A stretch of 64,000 bases of DNA from Ornithinibacillus scapharcae TW25 (GTDB taxonomy: Bacteria > Bacillota > Bacilli > Bacillales > Amphibacillaceae). A program made the position numbers and the translations under genes. The notes under the pieces were generated by a model. The model ran no database searches, was not told the DNA's origin, and saw nothing but the letters and a program-made list of their open reading frames with translations. The stretch's first letter is position 1. Every line of letters begins with the position of its first letter. This document shows, piece after piece, positions 26,366 through 36,555 of this stretch. The stretch spans positions 1 through 64,000 of the forward strand of contig NZ_AEWH01000046.1 in assembly GCF_000190475.1 (NCBI RefSeq). The letters are read 5' to 3'.

Positions 26366-27707
26366 GGATATCCCCCAATTCTTTTACAAAAGCATCAATT
26401 TCCTCTTTTGTACGAATTTCTGTAACAGCAACTAACATATGACCTTCTAGTTCTGGATAATAGGTTGCTAGGTCATAACCACCGATGAAACCTTTTTCTA
26501 GTAACTTATCATTTGCTGCTTTAACCGGTACTGGTAACTTAACAACAAATTCATTAAAGAATGAGCTATTAGATATAACTTCAAATCCAGCTTCAACAAA
26601 CTTTTGTTTCGCATAGCGAGCTTTCTGCATATTTAGTTCAGCCATTTTCTTCAATCCGTGTTTCCCAATGGAACTCATTGCTACGGAACTTGCTAGAGCA
26701 TTTAGTGCTTGGTTGGAGCATATATTTGATGTAGCTTTATCTCTTCGAATATGCTGTTCTCTTGCCTGTAAAGTTAATACAAAGCCACGGATTCCATTTT
26801 CATCCGTTGTTTGACCAACTAAACGGCCTGGTATTTTTCGCATTAATTTTTCCGTAGTAGCAAAATACCCACAATGTGGTCCTCCAAATTGTGCTGGAAT
26901 CCCAAATACCTGTGTATCCCCTACAACGATATCTGCTCCAAACTTTCCAGGAGGAGTTAAATATCCTAAGGAAAGTGGATTACTGGATACGATAAACATT
27001 GTTTTAGCTTGTTGATCTAATATCTCCCTAATCTCAGCTAGCGGCTCGATTTGACCGAAAAAGTTTGGATACTGAATTACAACACTTGCTGTATCTTCAT
27101 CCAATTCACTAGCCAGCTGCTCTAAATCCGTTCTCCCGTTTACATGATCAATGTAAATAATTTCGAGATTTGGTCCTCTACCATAAGTTTCAATAACGGC
27201 CTGAGACTCAGGGTGAATCGCTTTAGAAACTAATACCTTTTTCTTTCTAGTATGGCCAGCACTTAAATTCACAGCCTCTGCAAGTGATGTACCGCCATCA
27301 TACATTGAAGAGTTAGCGACAGGCATACCCGTTAGTTCGGAAATCATCGTTTGGAATTCAAATATCGCCTGTAGCTCACCCTGTGAGATTTCAGGCTGAT
27401 ATGGTGTATAAGCAGTATAGAATTCGGAACGTGAAATAACATGATCGACTACAGATGGGATAAAGTGATCATAAACTCCCGCACCTAAAAATGACGTATA
27501 TTCTTTTACGTTGTAGTTTTTGTTTGCCATTTGCACTAATTCTTTTTTCAAATCATGCTCACTTTTTGGTTGTTTTAAGGATAGAGGTTGCTTCAAACGT
27601 ACTTTCTCTGGAATATCCGAAAATAATTCATCTGTTGAGTTTACACCAATCGTATCAAGCATTTCTTGTTTATCTTGTTCAGTCATTGGTAAATAACGAA
27701 AATCCAT
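26358..27707 (-). CDS. gcvPA: Glycine dehydrogenase (decarboxylating) subunit 1
   Basis: A 449-residue alpha subunit of the P-protein: [14 protein letters not shown] at the N-terminus, [51 protein letters not shown], and a C-terminal [23 protein letters not shown] ribosome site; 17 bases after the gcvT stop. Partner of GcvPB. Confidence 0.98.
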   Translation of the reverse strand: MDFRYLPMTEQDKQEMLDTIGVNSTDELFSDIPEKVRLKQPLSLKQPKSEHDLKKELVQMANKNYNVKEYTSFLGAGVYDHFIPSVVDHVISRSEFYTAYTPYQPEISQGELQAIFEFQTMISELTGMPVANSSMYDGGTSLAEAVNLSAGHTRKKKVLVSKAIHPESQAVIETYGRGPNLEIIYIDHVNGRTDLEQLASELDEDTASVVIQYPNFFGQIEPLAEIREILDQQAKTMFIVSSNPLSLGYLTPPGKFGADIVVGDTQVFGIPAQFGGPHCGYFATTEKLMRKIPGRLVGQTTDENGIRGFVLTLQAREQHIRRDKATSNICSNQALNALASSVAMSSIGKHGLKKMAELNMQKARYAKQKFVEAGFEVISNSSFFNEFVVKLPVPVKAANDKLLEKGFIGGYDLATYYPELEGHMLVAVTEIRTKEEIDAFVKELGDIHE

Positions 27708-27723
27708 TATATTCCCTCCCCGA

Positions 27724-28836
27724 TTAATTCTGTTTTAAAAATGTTCTAGGTACTACTTTCGCACGCAGTCTGCGTTTCCTAACTTGTACTTCTAACTCTG
27801 TTCCTTCAATGGCAAATTCTGATTTAATTAATGCTAGACCAATATTTTTTTGTAGAGAAGGTGATTGTGTACCTGAAGTCACAACACCAATCTCTTCATC
27901 ACAATGGAAAATTTCATAACCATGTCGAGGTATACCTTTATCAATCATTTCAATGCCAACAATTTTTCTTGCCGTACCATTCTCAACTTGTTTCTGTAAT
28001 ACTTCTTTTCCAATAAAATCAGCATCTTTTTTAACCTTTACCGCAAACCCTAGTCCCGCTTCTATGGGTGTAATCGTCGCGGATAGTTCTTGACCGTATA
28101 AAGGAAGATTTGCTTCAAAGCGTAAAGTATCCCTAGCTCCAAGCCCTACTGGGAGTATTCCAATATCTCTTCCTTTTTCAAGAATTAAGTTCCAAAGTGC
28201 TGGTCCTTGTTCATGATCAATATATATTTCAAATCCATCTTCGCCTGTGTATCCAGTACGGGAAACAATTGCCGGTGTTGGAATACCGGTGAAGTAAACT
28301 TCTGTTTCGAATCTAAAAAACTTAATGCTACCTAGCTCCGTTGTCGTTAGCGTCTGAAGTATTTCTTCCGCCAGAGGACCTTGCAAGGCTAATTGTGCAT
28401 ATTTAGAGGAAACATTTTCTATGTTCACCTCATTGGAAGAATAATGGTTGTTTTTTACCATCCATTCATAGTCCTTCTCCGTGTTAGCTGCATTCACCAC
28501 AACTAAGTACTCATTATCTTTAATCATATAAATCAGAAAGTCATCAACCGTACCGCCATCCTCATAACACATAAAAGCATATTGTGCTTTGTTTGGTACT
28601 AGTTTAGAAACATCATTTGTCGTTAGATATTGTAAGTAATCCAAGCTTTTTGGACCTGTGACCATTATTTCTCCCATGTGGGAAACATCAAATAAACCTG
28701 CTTTTGTTCTTGTTGCCTCATGTTCTTCTTTGATGCTTGAAAATTGGACTGGTAAATCCCAGCCACCAAAATCAATTGTCTTCGCCCCATACTTTTCATA
28801 TTCGGGATAGATTGGGGTTCTTTTCAGCTCACTCAC
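27724..28836 (-). CDS. gcvT: Aminomethyltransferase (T-protein)
   Basis: A 370-residue protein from GTG 28836, which follows AAAGGGAG; the frame extends 13 codons upstream without a site. Features: [54 protein letters not shown] and [10 protein letters not shown]. It transfers the aminomethyl carbon to tetrahydrofolate and releases ammonia. First gene of the gcvT-gcvPA-gcvPB operon. Confidence 0.98.
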   Translation of the reverse strand: MSELKRTPIYPEYEKYGAKTIDFGGWDLPVQFSSIKEEHEATRTKAGLFDVSHMGEIMVTGPKSLDYLQYLTTNDVSKLVPNKAQYAFMCYEDGGTVDDFLIYMIKDNEYLVVVNAANTEKDYEWMVKNNHYSSNEVNIENVSSKYAQLALQGPLAEEILQTLTTTELGSIKFFRFETEVYFTGIPTPAIVSRTGYTGEDGFEIYIDHEQGPALWNLILEKGRDIGILPVGLGARDTLRFEANLPLYGQELSATITPIEAGLGFAVKVKKDADFIGKEVLQKQVENGTARKIVGIEMIDKGIPRHGYEIFHCDEEIGVVTSGTQSPSLQKNIGLALIKSEFAIEGTELEVQVRKRRLRAKVVPRTFLKQN

Positions 28837-28925
28837 AATTTCCACTCCCTTTTTAATTTTCAAATTATTAACCATATAATTCTTACCTCATTTAGTAGAG
28901 AATCCCTTTACCTCAAAATAAAAAT

Positions 28926-28976
28926 AGAGGCAGAATTATTTGGAAGATGATTAGTCTTCTAATAATTCTGCCCCTG
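28926..28976 (-). terminator. Glycine-riboswitch expression platform (terminator)
   Basis: Minus-strand AGGGGCAGAATTATT/AATAATTCTGCCTCT stem around a second AGAAGACT/AGTCTTCT-like inner pairing, then TTTTTATT. It lies between the riboswitch and gcvT; glycine should relieve it. Confidence 0.8.
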
Positions 28977-29151
28977 TCCTTTAACCAGAAAGTTTAGCAT
29001 CTCCCTATACAGATGCGTGCTTCGTGGGTGGCTCACATTGGTAAACACTCTCCAGAGGTGCGTCCTACAAAGGTTCTTTTGCCTGAGAGATTCGCATTTT
29101 GCTTGCTCCTTCGGCGTTACGTATCGCTAGTGCGACTCGTAATCTCTCCCC
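28977..29151 (-). promoter_or_regulatory. Tandem glycine riboswitch
   Basis: Two aptamers on the minus strand. The first has GGAGAGATTACGAG, CGCCGAAGGAGCAAGC and AATCTCTCAGGCAAAAGAACC, ending ACCTCTGGAGAG. The second has GTGAGCCACCCACGAAG, AAACTTTCTGGTTAAAGGAC and AGGGG. This is the gcvT motif, which turns on glycine cleavage when glycine is abundant. Confidence 0.95.
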
Positions 29152-29308
29152 TTGTACTCAATCGCTTTCATGAAATTTTGAATTTATGGTTATACTATGT
29201 ATCAAAACTCTTTTTGAAGAATAATTCGCTTACATTATATCACACTACTAGTAAAATGTATCCTTTATATTTGTCCTATTATGAAACTATTGATAAAGGA
29301 AGTATTCA
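29152..29308. other. Divergent promoter region of gcv and yqhH
   Basis: About 155 AT-rich bases between the riboswitch 5' end and the yqhH start, which must carry both promoters. I do not assign exact hexamers. Confidence 0.4.
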
Positions 29309-30973
29309 ATGAAAAACATCGATATCACCCATGACACAAGCTTTATTGAATCACTTGAAGAAAAATTAGACCAGGATGGTCCTTTTTCGTCTTGGGATTT
29401 GTTTAAAATGGCATATGATTCAGAGCTAACAACTATCACACAGGATTTTCATGGTTTGCGAGCGTTAGAGTTTTTACCACACATGAATTTTCTTCCACAT
29501 CAAATCGAAACTGCGAGACAAGCTATCGAGGATATGAATGGACGCGCTATTCTAGCAGATGAGGTTGGGTTAGGAAAAACAATTGAAGCTGGATTAATTA
29601 TGAAAGAATACATGATAAGGGGACTCGCAAAAAAAATACTAATTCTAGTTCCAGCTTCTTTAGTTAATCAGTGGGTAAAAGAATTAAATGAAAAATTCTA
29701 TATCCCAGCGGCTTCTTTTCGAAAAAGTTATCCGTGGGATCAATACGATATCATTGTTACGTCGATTGATACTGCTAAACGTTCACCACACCGAGAAGAA
29801 ATATTAAATATTCATTATGATCTAATTCTAATCGATGAAGCACATAAAATTAAAAACCATAAAACAAAAAACTATGCTTTTGTTCGCGCATTAAAGAAGA
29901 AATATTGTTTATTGTTAACCGCTACCCCAGTTCAGAATCAGTTAATCGAGATTTTTAATTTAGTCTCTATTTTAAAACCGGGACATCTTGGTAATTACGA
30001 ATCCTTTTTAGAAAAATATGGGCGCGACCGTAAAAAGATCAATCAAGATGTTTACTTAAAACATCTTGTACAAAAGGTAATGGTTCGAAACACGAGGAAG
30101 GACACGAAGCTTGATACGACTAAACGTCATATTGAAACCATTTGGGTTGACTTTACCCCAGAAGAATATGAGGTTTACAACGAATTAGATAAGACATTCC
30201 AACCATTTTCATCCTTTTCAAAAATCACCTTTCTGCGGGAATTATGTTCTTCCCGAGAAGCATGTTATCTGTCACTAAAAAAATTTGTAAATGATGAAGA
30301 GCATCATGGTAGAGAAGCATTACAACCGATTATTGATAAGATTGGCCAACTTCCCCATCACGCAAAAGCCCAGAAGGTTGTAGACCTAGTCAAGCAAATC
30401 GGTGACGAAAAAATCATCATTTTCACGGAATACCGAGCATCTCAACTGTACCTACAATGGTATTTACAACAACATGGTATAACCTCAGTACCCTTCCGTG
30501 GAGGTTTTAAACGTGGTAAAAAAGATTGGATGAAGCAACTTTTCCAGGATAAAGCACAAGTACTCATCGCTACAGAAGCTGGCGGTGAAGGGATTAATCT
30601 ACAGTTCTGCCATTATATGATCAACTATGATCTTCCTTGGAATCCAATGAGATTAGAACAGCGAATAGGAAGAATTCATCGTTATGGTCAAGAAAATGAT
30701 GTATATATTTATAATTTCGCTATTCGCAATACCCTTGAAGAGCATATTATGAAACTTCTCTATGAAAAAATTGCCCTTTTTGAAAAAGTTATCGGCCATT
30801 TAGATGACATTTTGGCAGAATTAAACATTGAAAGCTTTGAGAACGAAGTAAAATCTATTATGAATGAATCCTCCTCAACAGGAGAAGTAAAAATTAAATT
30901 AGATAATTTAGCTGCAATCATACACAACGCGAATCAAAATACAGCACAAGAGGAGCCTCGATATGGTAACTAA
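29309..30973 (+). CDS. yqhH: SNF2-family DNA-dependent ATPase/helicase YqhH
   Basis: A 554-residue helicase-like motor. Motif I ADEVGLGKTIEAG near residue 88, DEAH box LILIDEAHKIKN, motif III LTATPVQN, then the second lobe with FTEYRAS, ATEAGGEGINLQFCHY and the arginine-finger motif QRIGRIHRYGQ. SNF2 proteins translocate on duplex DNA without strand separation. It overlaps yqhG by 11 bases, as a conserved Bacillus pair of unknown role, here divergent from gcvT as in B. subtilis. Confidence 0.92.
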   Translation: MKNIDITHDTSFIESLEEKLDQDGPFSSWDLFKMAYDSELTTITQDFHGLRALEFLPHMNFLPHQIETARQAIEDMNGRAILADEVGLGKTIEAGLIMKEYMIRGLAKKILILVPASLVNQWVKELNEKFYIPAASFRKSYPWDQYDIIVTSIDTAKRSPHREEILNIHYDLILIDEAHKIKNHKTKNYAFVRALKKKYCLLLTATPVQNQLIEIFNLVSILKPGHLGNYESFLEKYGRDRKKINQDVYLKHLVQKVMVRNTRKDTKLDTTKRHIETIWVDFTPEEYEVYNELDKTFQPFSSFSKITFLRELCSSREACYLSLKKFVNDEEHHGREALQPIIDKIGQLPHHAKAQKVVDLVKQIGDEKIIIFTEYRASQLYLQWYLQQHGITSVPFRGGFKRGKKDWMKQLFQDKAQVLIATEAGGEGINLQFCHYMINYDLPWNPMRLEQRIGRIHRYGQENDVYIYNFAIRNTLEEHIMKLLYEKIALFEKVIGHLDDILAELNIESFENEVKSIMNESSSTGEVKIKLDNLAAIIHNANQNTAQEEPRYGN

Positions 30974-31736
30974 TTTAAATTCTTTTCTAGAGAACTATTT
31001 CACCGCTCATCATTGTGACATCATTTCCAATCAAAATGGCGTTCTACAAGTACAGTTAAATGAAAAAATGGACAGAGCCTTAATGAATCGCCCTTTTTAT
31101 TGGCATTATATGAAACAAATGGGTAGAGAGGGAGATCCAATGCAGCTCTCTCTCATTACCAATCCAAACGCACAAGTAGATAAAGGGGAAAAGATCCATT
31201 TTGGTAGTCCTAGACTTCAACAAATTCTAAAACATCTAAGAGAGAATGAACGATTTACAAGGTTATTCCAGGTCGTCAATACCGATCAAAATACAGCTCT
31301 TCACCCATGGCTTGTCATTAATATTAAAATAAGCTATATCGGGAAGCATAAAAAAGATGAGGTCTTTTCGATTGGATTAAATTTAATAAATGGCATGATG
31401 AAAACAGAAATGATGGATTTGCTTAAGAATATAGAACTTCAAATGCAAATTTCTGATTTTTGTTATACGATAACCCCAATTATCAAGCCACAAAGTGGCT
31501 ATAAGCGAATTCTGTCCGTTATCGACCAGTATATACAGGATTTAGACCATCAATGGGCAAAGGAATCCCTAGAGGAGCTTCAAAATGAAATCAATTTATT
31601 GAAGCATTTCTATGAAGGTTACCAAGATAATGATTTGGATCAAATGGAGAAAGAATTACAAGATCTAATTGAACGATATCAGCCAAAAATTCAGTTAACC
31701 GTTATTAATGGTGGGCTGTTCTATTTAAATAATTAA
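30963..31736 (+). CDS. yqhG: YqhG family protein
   Basis: A 257-residue cytoplasmic protein starting inside the end of yqhH. Conserved-looking blocks are RPFYWHYMKQMGREGDP and IHFGSPRLQQIL. The C-terminal half (about residues 185-240) is Glu/Gln/Leu-rich and likely coiled-coil. It is always found beside the SNF2 gene in Bacillus relatives (from memory), so it may be a partner of that motor (inference). Confidence 0.88.
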   Translation: MVTNLNSFLENYFTAHHCDIISNQNGVLQVQLNEKMDRALMNRPFYWHYMKQMGREGDPMQLSLITNPNAQVDKGEKIHFGSPRLQQILKHLRENERFTRLFQVVNTDQNTALHPWLVINIKISYIGKHKKDEVFSIGLNLINGMMKTEMMDLLKNIELQMQISDFCYTITPIIKPQSGYKRILSVIDQYIQDLDHQWAKESLEELQNEINLLKHFYEGYQDNDLDQMEKELQDLIERYQPKIQLTVINGGLFYLNN

Positions 31737-31767
31737 AATAGCAGGTTCGCGAAGGAAACCTGCTATT
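31735..31767. terminator. Bidirectional terminator between yqhG and yqzE
   Basis: AATAGCAGGTT/AACCTGCTATT stem between converging genes; the T-rich tails are short. Confidence 0.75.
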
Positions 31768-31990
31768 GTGCTCTCCTGAAGATGGATTTAATGGCATATG
31801 GTAAAACACCAAACCACTTGTTCCCTAAAACAGGATATTGTTTTTCTGCCTTTTGGTTTAATTTGCGTTGTTTCCGCTCTTCTTTCGGCAGGTCTATATA
31901 CGAGACAACTTGTTGCGTCATAAATTTCACATAATCATTCCCTTTAATTCCCATCACCTCTTTGTTTGTAGGATTACCATTATCATTCAC
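31763..31990 (-). CDS. yqzE: YqzE family protein
   Basis: A 75-residue protein with the family core GNDYVKFMTQQVVSYIDLPK and a conserved KWFGVLPYAIKSIFR near the C-terminus. Relative to the short B. subtilis protein it has about 15 extra N-terminal residues. It overlaps the end of aroK by eight bases. Its constant position by comG suggests a link to competence, but no function is known. Confidence 0.85.
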   Translation of the reverse strand: MNDNGNPTNKEVMGIKGNDYVKFMTQQVVSYIDLPKEERKQRKLNQKAEKQYPVLGNKWFGVLPYAIKSIFRRAQ

Positions 31991-32495
31991 CTCTTAAAAT
32001 TCCTTTATACCTTACGAAGGATAATATTTCATTGGTGATGGAATCAACGGAAAGTCCGTCACAATGAACCGTCAAATCTGCACACGATTCATATAAAGCT
32101 TGACGTTTACGATATAATCTTGTGTTTCGTTCTTCATCTTTCCAAAGAGGTCTGGATTTGTCCTGCTCTAATCTATTGGTAATAACGTCAAGAGATGTTT
32201 TTAAATAAATGATTACTCCATTGTCTTGCATAAATTGAATATTCTCTTCACGCTCAACAATTCCACCGCCAGTTGAAACGATAAGCTTATTTTCTATCAT
32301 ATGCAGAGTTTCACTCTCATAATTTCGAAATGCACTTTCTCCTTCTTCTGCAAAGATGGAAGGGATTGTTTTTCCTCGTAATTCTTCTATTAATTTGTCT
32401 GTATCTATATAACTAGTCTGTAATGTTTTACTAAGTTTTACGGCCGTAGTTGTTTTTCCACTTCCCATAAATCCTATTAAAAATATATGCTTCAT
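31983..32495 (-). CDS. aroK: Shikimate kinase
   Basis: About 170 residues. P-loop FLIGFMGSGKTTT, shikimate-binding IDTDKLIEE (D-x-D), ESAFRNYE, STGGGIV and the lid with SRPLWKDEERNTRLYRKR. It phosphorylates shikimate at O3 in the aromatic amino acid pathway. ATG 32495 is taken as start; in-frame TTG codons lie just upstream closer to the AAAGG site, so the first residues are uncertain. Divergent from comGA. Confidence 0.95.
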   Translation of the reverse strand: MKHIFLIGFMGSGKTTTAVKLSKTLQTSYIDTDKLIEELRGKTIPSIFAEEGESAFRNYESETLHMIENKLIVSTGGGIVEREENIQFMQDNGVIIYLKTSLDVITNRLEQDKSRPLWKDEERNTRLYRKRQALYESCADLTVHCDGLSVDSITNEILSFVRYKGILRGE

Positions 32496-32596
32496 TAATT
32501 TCAACAACCTTTAAAAATATTTGGTAAGAAAAGAAGGAATTAGTATTTATCTGTCGAATATACTAAAAGACAATAGAATAAGGAGGTCATATTTCA

Positions 32597-33607
32597 TTGA
32601 GCGCAACAGAATCACTTTCTCTAAGAATTCTTAGCAAAGCAGTTCAACGTAATGCCACAGATATACACTTCTATCCCCTCGAAACCAAGACCGACATTTA
32701 CTTTCGAATCCATGGTAAACGATTATTATTTGATTCTATTACCACTTCACAGTACGATTTAATTTTAACTTATTATAAGTTTACATCAGGTATGGACATT
32801 GGTGAAATTAGAAAACCTCAAAATGGTACGATACCCTTTCACAAAAACTCCCATCATTTCTCCTTAAGACTTTCAACACTACCAGTAAATCATTCCGAAA
32901 GCCTAGCCATCCGAATACTTCCGCAAGATCAAGCACTCACACTGGATCAACTTTTCCTTTTCCAAAATCAGTTAATAACACTCAAAAAGTGGATGAAACA
33001 TAAATCTGGATTGATTCTTCTATCCGGACCGACCGGAAGTGGGAAAACGACAACATTATATGCCTTATTAGAAGAATTTATAAAAGAAGAGTCCTATCAG
33101 ACAATAACATTAGAGGATCCAATTGAAAAGAACATTCAAGATATCCTTCAGGTTCAAGTAAATGAAAAAGCAGGTATAACCTACCAATCAGGATTAAAGG
33201 CAGCACTTAGACACGACCCTGACATTATCATGGTTGGTGAGATTCGTGATCGGCATACAGCTCAATTCGCTTTTGAGGCTTCCTTAACAGGGCATCTAGT
33301 TTTAAGCACGATTCATGCAAAGCATGCCGCTGGAACAATCCACAGACTGTTTGAAATGGGATTAAGTGCTACAGAATTAAACCAATCTTTAATTGGCGTG
33401 GCATCCATAGAACTTCTTCCGATTGTCACGAACAATGATAATAAAAGAAGAGCAGCCATCCTAGAAATCTTAGATGGTCGTATACTAGAAGCAGTTATAA
33501 ATCAACAACACTCATCCATCACAAATAAACAATCTTTTCATTATTTAAGGAGGAAAGCATATTGTTATGGCTTTATTTCAAAGGCTACGTATGAAAATCT
33601 GGAATAA
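32597..33607 (+). CDS. comGA: Competence pseudopilus assembly ATPase ComGA
   Basis: A 336-residue GspE/PilB-type secretion ATPase. TTG start 32597 with an AGGAGGT site. Walker A LLSGPTGSGKTTT near residue 139, Asp box ITLEDPIE, Walker B-like PDIIMVGEIRD and His box STIHAKHA. It powers assembly of the transformation pseudopilus. First gene of a seven-gene comG operon; comGB starts inside its end. I did not find a convincing ComK box upstream. Confidence 0.96.
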   Translation: MSATESLSLRILSKAVQRNATDIHFYPLETKTDIYFRIHGKRLLFDSITTSQYDLILTYYKFTSGMDIGEIRKPQNGTIPFHKNSHHFSLRLSTLPVNHSESLAIRILPQDQALTLDQLFLFQNQLITLKKWMKHKSGLILLSGPTGSGKTTTLYALLEEFIKEESYQTITLEDPIEKNIQDILQVQVNEKAGITYQSGLKAALRHDPDIIMVGEIRDRHTAQFAFEASLTGHLVLSTIHAKHAAGTIHRLFEMGLSATELNQSLIGVASIELLPIVTNNDNKRRAAILEILDGRILEAVINQQHSSITNKQSFHYLRRKAYCYGFISKATYENLE

Positions 33608-34619
33608 GCAATTAAAACCTTCTTTACAGCTTACACTTTTAAAGCGGTTAGCTCGAGCGTTATCGAATGGCTATACCTTATTATCTGCATTAGAAACGCT
33701 AAAATGGGATAATCAGTTACGGCCAATTGCCATTGATGCGATTAACCTATTGAAGAATGGTCACCCAATTGACCATGTATTTGAAAAGCTACAATTTCAC
33801 CCTATCATTTCCACTTACCTCTATTTTGCGAAGGAATATGGTGACTTAGAAGAAAGCATATTGAAATGTGTGGACATATATGAAAAACGAATAGAATACA
33901 CGAAAAAATTCACCCAAGTCATTCGATACCCAATCATTTTGATTAGTATTTTTTCTATACTGTTCTTCTTTATTCAGTATTCCGTACTTCCTAACCTCCT
34001 CAACCTCCTTCAGCAAAGTAACCAGGATACTCCATTTCTCACTGCCGCACTAACATTAACTACCACCATCTACTACACATTTATAGTCCTTGTGTCTTGC
34101 TTACTAATTATGAGGTGGATATGGATTGTTTCCAGAAATAAAATACCTATCGAGAGCCAATTATACTTCATTAAGTTAATACCTTTTTACCGGGATTATA
34201 TAAGACTTAATACATCATTTTTATTCTCAACCCATGTGAGCTCTCTATTAAAAACAGGATTATCCATCAAAGATGTACTTGCTATATTAGCCCGGCAACA
34301 TAAACTCCCCATCTTAACCCATTATGCCAACATTTTAACAGATGGTCTTACAAAAGGTTTTCCCCTTCACAGTTTAATGGATCAACTAGGCTTAATTAAT
34401 CCACAACTTGCCTCTATATTCCAAAAAAACATTGATGCAGAAACGTTGGAGAAAGATCTGAGCATTTATGCTAGTTATTTAACAGATGAAATGAATCAAA
34501 ATGTCCAAAAGGCTATTACTTACATCCAACCTATTTTTTTCACCGGATTAGGTTTTGTTATCATCCTAATCTATATGTCATTGATGCTTCCGATGTATCA
34601 ATTTATCGAAACGCTATAA
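33567..34619 (+). CDS. comGB: Competence pseudopilus membrane protein ComGB
   Basis: A 350-residue GspF/PilC-type polytopic protein. Two GspF repeats, each ending in membrane helices (about residues 125-160, 165-190 and 320-345). Features: KRLARALSNGYTLLSALETL and FSTHVSSLLKTGLSIKDVL. It is the inner-membrane platform for pseudopilus assembly. It overlaps comGA by 41 bases; an in-frame ATG at residue 9 (MKIWNKQ) is an alternative start. Confidence 0.93.
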   Translation: MALFQRLRMKIWNKQLKPSLQLTLLKRLARALSNGYTLLSALETLKWDNQLRPIAIDAINLLKNGHPIDHVFEKLQFHPIISTYLYFAKEYGDLEESILKCVDIYEKRIEYTKKFTQVIRYPIILISIFSILFFFIQYSVLPNLLNLLQQSNQDTPFLTAALTLTTTIYYTFIVLVSCLLIMRWIWIVSRNKIPIESQLYFIKLIPFYRDYIRLNTSFLFSTHVSSLLKTGLSIKDVLAILARQHKLPILTHYANILTDGLTKGFPLHSLMDQLGLINPQLASIFQKNIDAETLEKDLSIYASYLTDEMNQNVQKAITYIQPIFFTGLGFVIILIYMSLMLPMYQFIETL

Positions 34620-34631
34620 AGGAGAATACGT

Positions 34632-34946
34632 ATGTTCAAAAATCAAAAAGGATTTACCTTAATTGAAATGTTAATTGTATTGATGATTGTTTCCATCTTG
34701 ATGATTCTTATTATTCCCAATTTAGGAAGTAAGAGTAAGGATGTTCAAAACAAAGGATGCGAAGCCCTAGTATCAGTTGTTCAAACTCAGGTCGATGCTT
34801 ATTACTTAGAGTATTATGAGTACCCTTCCAGTCTTCAAGTATTAGTAAAGGAAAATTACATCCGTGAAAACCAAATGAAGTGCTCTGATGCAAAACTTGA
34901 ATATCGGGATGGTAAAGTCTATGCACCAAAAGCAAAAGCAAACTAA
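34632..34946 (+). CDS. comGC: Major competence pseudopilin ComGC
   Basis: A 104-residue prepilin. Short leader MFKNQ, then the ComC-peptidase site KG-FTLIEMLIVLMIV with Glu5 of the mature helix, and two cysteines (C43 and C83 region) that form the fold's disulfide in the family. Main subunit of the DNA-uptake pseudopilus. GGAGA ribosome site. Confidence 0.97.
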   Translation: MFKNQKGFTLIEMLIVLMIVSILMILIIPNLGSKSKDVQNKGCEALVSVVQTQVDAYYLEYYEYPSSLQVLVKENYIRENQMKCSDAKLEYRDGKVYAPKAKAN

Positions 34947-35361
34947 ACAGTATGGTTTTACGCTAATCGAATTATTAGCTGTATTATCTATCGTTGCGAT
35001 TATCCTAACCATTACAATTCCAACAGCAATTGGACTACTCGAAAAGAAGACAGAAGAAAAAGTATTACAACAGTTTCAGTATGATATCTTATTTTTACAA
35101 AATGAATCTATCGGACAGGAAAGGTATTTACGGATGTTTTTTTCTGATGGCACCTATCAAATAATTGATAACCAAAAACAACTTTTGGAGAGAAAGTTAC
35201 CAGACGGGTGGGAGATTAAACAGCGTACACTAGATAATATCTCTTTTAACCAAAACGGGACAATTCGTAAGGCTGGTACTTTGCAAATCAGATCCCCAAA
35301 AAATCAGTATAATATTATCTTTCCACTTGGAAAGGGACGTGGATACATTGTCAAACAATAA
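34921..35361 (+). CDS. comGD: Minor competence pseudopilin ComGD
   Basis: About 146 residues from ATG 34921; the frame opens 33 bases earlier. The leader MHQKQKQTKQY ends at G-FTLIELLAVLSIVAIIL, a type IV prepilin signal and helix. Minor pseudopilin of the uptake complex. It overlaps comGC and comGE. Confidence 0.9.
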   Translation: MHQKQKQTKQYGFTLIELLAVLSIVAIILTITIPTAIGLLEKKTEEKVLQQFQYDILFLQNESIGQERYLRMFFSDGTYQIIDNQKQLLERKLPDGWEIKQRTLDNISFNQNGTIRKAGTLQIRSPKNQYNIIFPLGKGRGYIVKQ

Positions 35362-35683
35362 AGGGTTTACTATTACAGAAGTGCTAGTGGCTCTATTGGT
35401 TCTAATGGTAGTCGCAATGATGCTACTCCCACTTTCATCTTTCATCACAAAAGAAAGAGAAGCGCTAAGTCATAAAAGAAATATTACGTATCAATTACAC
35501 GATGACTTATATGAAGTTATTCAGAATCATTCGTCCCCAAAAGCCAGTCAAATAACATATAAATCAGTAAAGGTAACATTTGAGTTTATTATGCTGGATC
35601 AATCGATAGTAAAAGGATGTGCAACATGGAATAGCATTGTGAACCGAAAGGAAGAGGTGTGCTTATATGGGGTTCAGAAGTGA
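35348..35683 (+). CDS. comGE: Minor competence pseudopilin ComGE
   Basis: About 111 residues. TTG 35348 is preferred over the upstream TTG at 35327 because it gives the short leader MSNNKG before FTITEVLVALLVLMVV and is preceded by AAAGGGACGTGG. Prepilin-type helix, then a soluble C-terminal part ending in a cysteine-containing KEEVCLYGVQK. The fifth gene of comG, overlapping both neighbours. Confidence 0.85.
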   Translation: MSNNKGFTITEVLVALLVLMVVAMMLLPLSSFITKEREALSHKRNITYQLHDDLYEVIQNHSSPKASQITYKSVKVTFEFIMLDQSIVKGCATWNSIVNRKEEVCLYGVQK

Positions 35684-36083
35684 AAGAGGTTTTACATTTT
35701 TCACCCTACTATTAATCATCACGGTGTTAATTATATGTATACCTATATATGGTGTAATTATTCGAGCAATCCCAGATAAATCATATGATCAGGAAATTTC
35801 CATTCAACAGTTTTTCCATTTTCTACAACAAGAGTGTAATAAATCTACCACTGTTTATTCTGAAAAACATCAGATTCTGATGATATCCCCCGGTGGCGAA
35901 AGAGTCTCCTTCGAACAATACGGTAATCTCATCAGACGACAAGTAAATAAATTAGGCCATGAAATTTATCTAAGGGATATTAAAAATTGGAGCATCATAC
36001 CAGTTACAAATGGACTACGTATCCAGATAACTTCGATAAAAGGAGAACAATATGAAAAAACGATCCAATATCAATCATCATGA
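35667..36083 (+). CDS. comGF: Minor competence pseudopilin ComGF
   Basis: A 138-residue protein. Leader MGFRSERG precedes FTFFTLLLIITVLIICIP, a degenerate prepilin helix without Glu5, as is usual for ComGF. The body includes IQQFFHFLQQECNKS and LRRQVNKLGHEIYL-type segments typical of the family. Required for pseudopilus formation in B. subtilis. Confidence 0.88.
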   Translation: MGFRSERGFTFFTLLLIITVLIICIPIYGVIIRAIPDKSYDQEISIQQFFHFLQQECNKSTTVYSEKHQILMISPGGERVSFEQYGNLIRRQVNKLGHEIYLRDIKNWSIIPVTNGLRIQITSIKGEQYEKTIQYQSS

Positions 36084-36459
36084 AAAAGGATTAGTGTTAC
36101 CTTCCGTACTGTTCTTAACAACGTTTGTGTTATTATATTTCACAAACAACCTCCTAGCATACAATCACGATATAAGAATAACTCAAAACCTCATCGAACA
36201 AGTAAAAGCTCAGACGATATTTCAAATGAGTTATACGCAGTATGTAGAGAATTATCTTCAGGGTGTAACACCTGTTACAGATTATGTTTATCCCGATGGA
36301 AAAGCGGATATAAAACTAGTGGATACTGGAGATATCCCGTTACTACATTTCGCTATTCAGACTAATAATGATTTTCACTATTTTGTCACAAAGCATTTTG
36401 ACCTTCCTCTCGATTCACATAAATCCAGCGTTAACGAGAATACTATTCTAGATGACTAA
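36052..36459 (+). CDS. comGG: Competence protein ComGG
   Basis: A 135-residue protein, last in comG by position. Leader MKKRSNINHHEKG and helix LVLPSVLFLTTFVLLYFTNN. It lacks a normal prepilin cleavage glutamate, as family members often do. Overlaps comGF by 32 bases. The symbol rests mostly on order. Confidence 0.82.
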   Translation: MKKRSNINHHEKGLVLPSVLFLTTFVLLYFTNNLLAYNHDIRITQNLIEQVKAQTIFQMSYTQYVENYLQGVTPVTDYVYPDGKADIKLVDTGDIPLLHFAIQTNNDFHYFVTKHFDLPLDSHKSSVNENTILDD

Positions 36460-36555
36460 ACCCAATCATCCGAAGTAAATATGATGTTTGATTTACATTA
36501 TTCGAATACTTGTATATAATAACATTGATGACGTCAGCGAAAAGGAGGGGAAATG

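Noticed and set aside
32508-32596. ComK box before comGA
   Set aside because: No pair of AAAA-N5-TTTT half-boxes with correct spacing could be read with confidence.
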